From Sphingopyxis sp. 113P3 (GTDB lineage: Bacteria; Pseudomonadota; Alphaproteobacteria; Sphingomonadales; Sphingomonadaceae), in assembly GCF_001278035.1 (NCBI RefSeq), contig NZ_CP009452.1, positions 3,195,501 through 3,259,500 of the forward strand: a stretch of DNA of 64,000 nt, in the 5' to 3' direction. Both the position numbers and the translations under genes were made by a program. Under the pieces are notes generated by a model, which did not search any database, was not told the DNA's origin, and worked only from the letters and a program-made list of their open reading frames with translations. Positions 63,162 to 64,000 of the stretch are shown one piece after another; the first letter of the stretch is position 1; every line of letters begins with the position of its first letter.

Positions 63162-63608
63162 ATGCCGGTCTGGCTGACCGACCTCGAGCCGCATTGGGCG
63201 TGGCTGTCGCTCGGCGTGCTGCTCGCTGCAGCCGAGATCGTTGCGCCGGGCTTTTTCCTGATCTGGATCGGCGCGGCTGCGATCGTCACCGGAGTGGTGG
63301 TCTGGGTTCTGCCGCTCAGCGTCCCGCTCCAGCTCGGCATCTTCGCTGTCCTTGCCTTCGTCGCCCTCTACGGCGGGCGACGCTGGCTGAGGGCGAACCC
63401 GATCACCTCGGCCGATCCGCACCTCAACCAGCGTGCCGGGCGGCTGGTCGGCGAGGTGCTGACGGTGACGAAAGCGATCGAGGACGGCCGCGGCCGCGCC
63501 AAGGTCGGCGACGGCGAATGGCCGGTGCGCGGCCCCGATGCGGCCGAGGGCGCGAAGGTCCGCGTGGTCAGTGCCGAAGGCGGCGTGCTGGTGGTGGACC
63601 ACGCTTGA
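63162..63608 (+). CDS. NfeD family protein
   Basis: The 148-residue short NfeD protein has two to three membrane helices (about 15-70, including LLAAAEIVAPGFFLIWIGAA) and then a C-terminal OB-fold domain of about 60 residues (RLVGEVLTV through GVLVVDHA). NfeD proteins bind SPFH partners, here encoded immediately upstream. A role in membrane microdomain function or quality control is inferred from the family. Confidence 0.92.
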   Translation: MPVWLTDLEPHWAWLSLGVLLAAAEIVAPGFFLIWIGAAAIVTGVVVWVLPLSVPLQLGIFAVLAFVALYGGRRWLRANPITSADPHLNQRAGRLVGEVLTVTKAIEDGRGRAKVGDGEWPVRGPDAAEGAKVRVVSAEGGVLVVDHA

Positions 63609-63678
63609 GCCGATCGTCAGGAGCAGCGGTGCAAAATCGGTAAGTGGCGATCCTTTTTTGCGGTTTTATCGAAAGGGG

Positions 63679-64000
63679 TCAGCCGCCCCGAGGCCGCGAA
63701 TAGACCGCGACCGTCCCGCCAAGCGCGTCGCTTTCGCCGATTGGCTGAAACCCCAGTTTTGCCGCCACCCGCTCCGACGCCACATGCCCCTTGTCAATAA
63801 TGGATCGCACCTCGCCAGCGCCCAGACAGGTGTCGGCCCAGCCAAGCGCGGCGGTCATCGCCTCGGTGGCGTAGCCCGCACCCCAATGGTCCGCGTCAAA
63901 GGCCCATCCGGCCTCGGGCACGCCTTCGAGCTCGGCCATGCCGCGGCAGAAATAGCTGAGCCCGCCCATTCCGATCAGACGATCGGTGGCGCGATCGGCG
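63679..64000 (-). CDS. GNAT family N-acetyltransferase, C-terminal part (truncated by window edge)
   Basis: The frame is open to base 64000, so the N terminus is missing. The visible part has RLIGMGGLSYF and the RimJ/RimL-like WAFDADHWGAGYATEA acetyl-CoA-binding region, then SERVAAKLGF and the terminal strand VAVYSRP. Members acetylate ribosomal proteins or small molecules; the substrate is unknown. The methionine at 63969 is internal to the domain. Confidence 0.85.
   Translation of the reverse strand, partial: ADRATDRLIGMGGLSYFCRGMAELEGVPEAGWAFDADHWGAGYATEAMTAALGWADTCLGAGEVRSIIDKGHVASERVAAKLGFQPIGESDALGGTVAVYSRPRGG

Overview
The window reads as chromosomal DNA of a GC-rich alphaproteobacterium of the order Sphingomonadales; Sphingopyxis is my best guess from overall feel, not from a computed placement. 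The lineage evidence is a serine palmitoyltransferase with its own acyl carrier protein, a PhyR/NepR general stress pair, sigma-32-type boxes and a CIRCE operator at heat-shock genes, and many sphingomonad-type hypothetical families. Gene density is very high. Most ORFs antisense to these genes are GC-driven shadows.

Layout. 1-8.3 kb: end of a patatin-like gene, dnaK-dnaJ, a copper chaperone, a small zincin-like gene whose 3' end carries an ISAs1-family insertion sequence, and groES-groEL. 8.3-21.8 kb: a MATE exporter, an orphan Pycsar-effector-like membrane protein (DUF5706), then a sphingolipid block: acyl carrier protein, serine palmitoyltransferase, hybrid histidine kinase, and a convergent three-gene operon (DUF2141 protein, lipid kinase, Tam41-like nucleotidyltransferase) that looks like a ceramide-phosphoglycerate cassette. 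LptF/LptG, a membrane desaturase/hydroxylase and a GNAT-fold acyltransferase follow. 21.8-30.8 kb: DNA repair (xthA), Fe-S assembly (erpA), an M23 peptidase, DUF455, bcp, glnE, phyR, the tiny nepR gene, tgt and a hemerythrin gene with a near-ideal EcfG promoter.

31-38.4 kb: a chaperone-usher pilus operon (two subunits, chaperone, usher, probable tip protein), a convergent small secreted protein, and a divergent PilZ-HTH fusion regulator behind a long AT-rich intergenic region. With the hemerythrin gene this block lies between queA and tgt, two queuosine genes that are often neighbours, so it may be an inserted island. 38.4-54 kb: queA, peptidyl-prolyl isomerase, coaD, ispA and xseB in one operon; purL; DUF72, Coq4-like and DUF418 genes; a lone HPt protein; then panB, an YfgM-like gene, bamB, der and tusA. 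54-64 kb: a small XRE regulator, a secreted hydrolase, an operon of a cNMP-binding membrane protein, ArsC-like reductase, GDPD lipoprotein and aldo/keto reductase, class II DAHP synthase, M28 peptidase, a CitE-like lyase, an SPFH/NfeD pair and the end of a GNAT gene.

No tRNA, rRNA, CRISPR array, prophage or replication origin was seen. The parts that deserve most attention are the sphingolipid block with its DUF5706 neighbour, the PilZ-HTH/pilus module between queA and tgt, the general-stress promoters, and the IS insertion that rewrote the last codons of its target gene.
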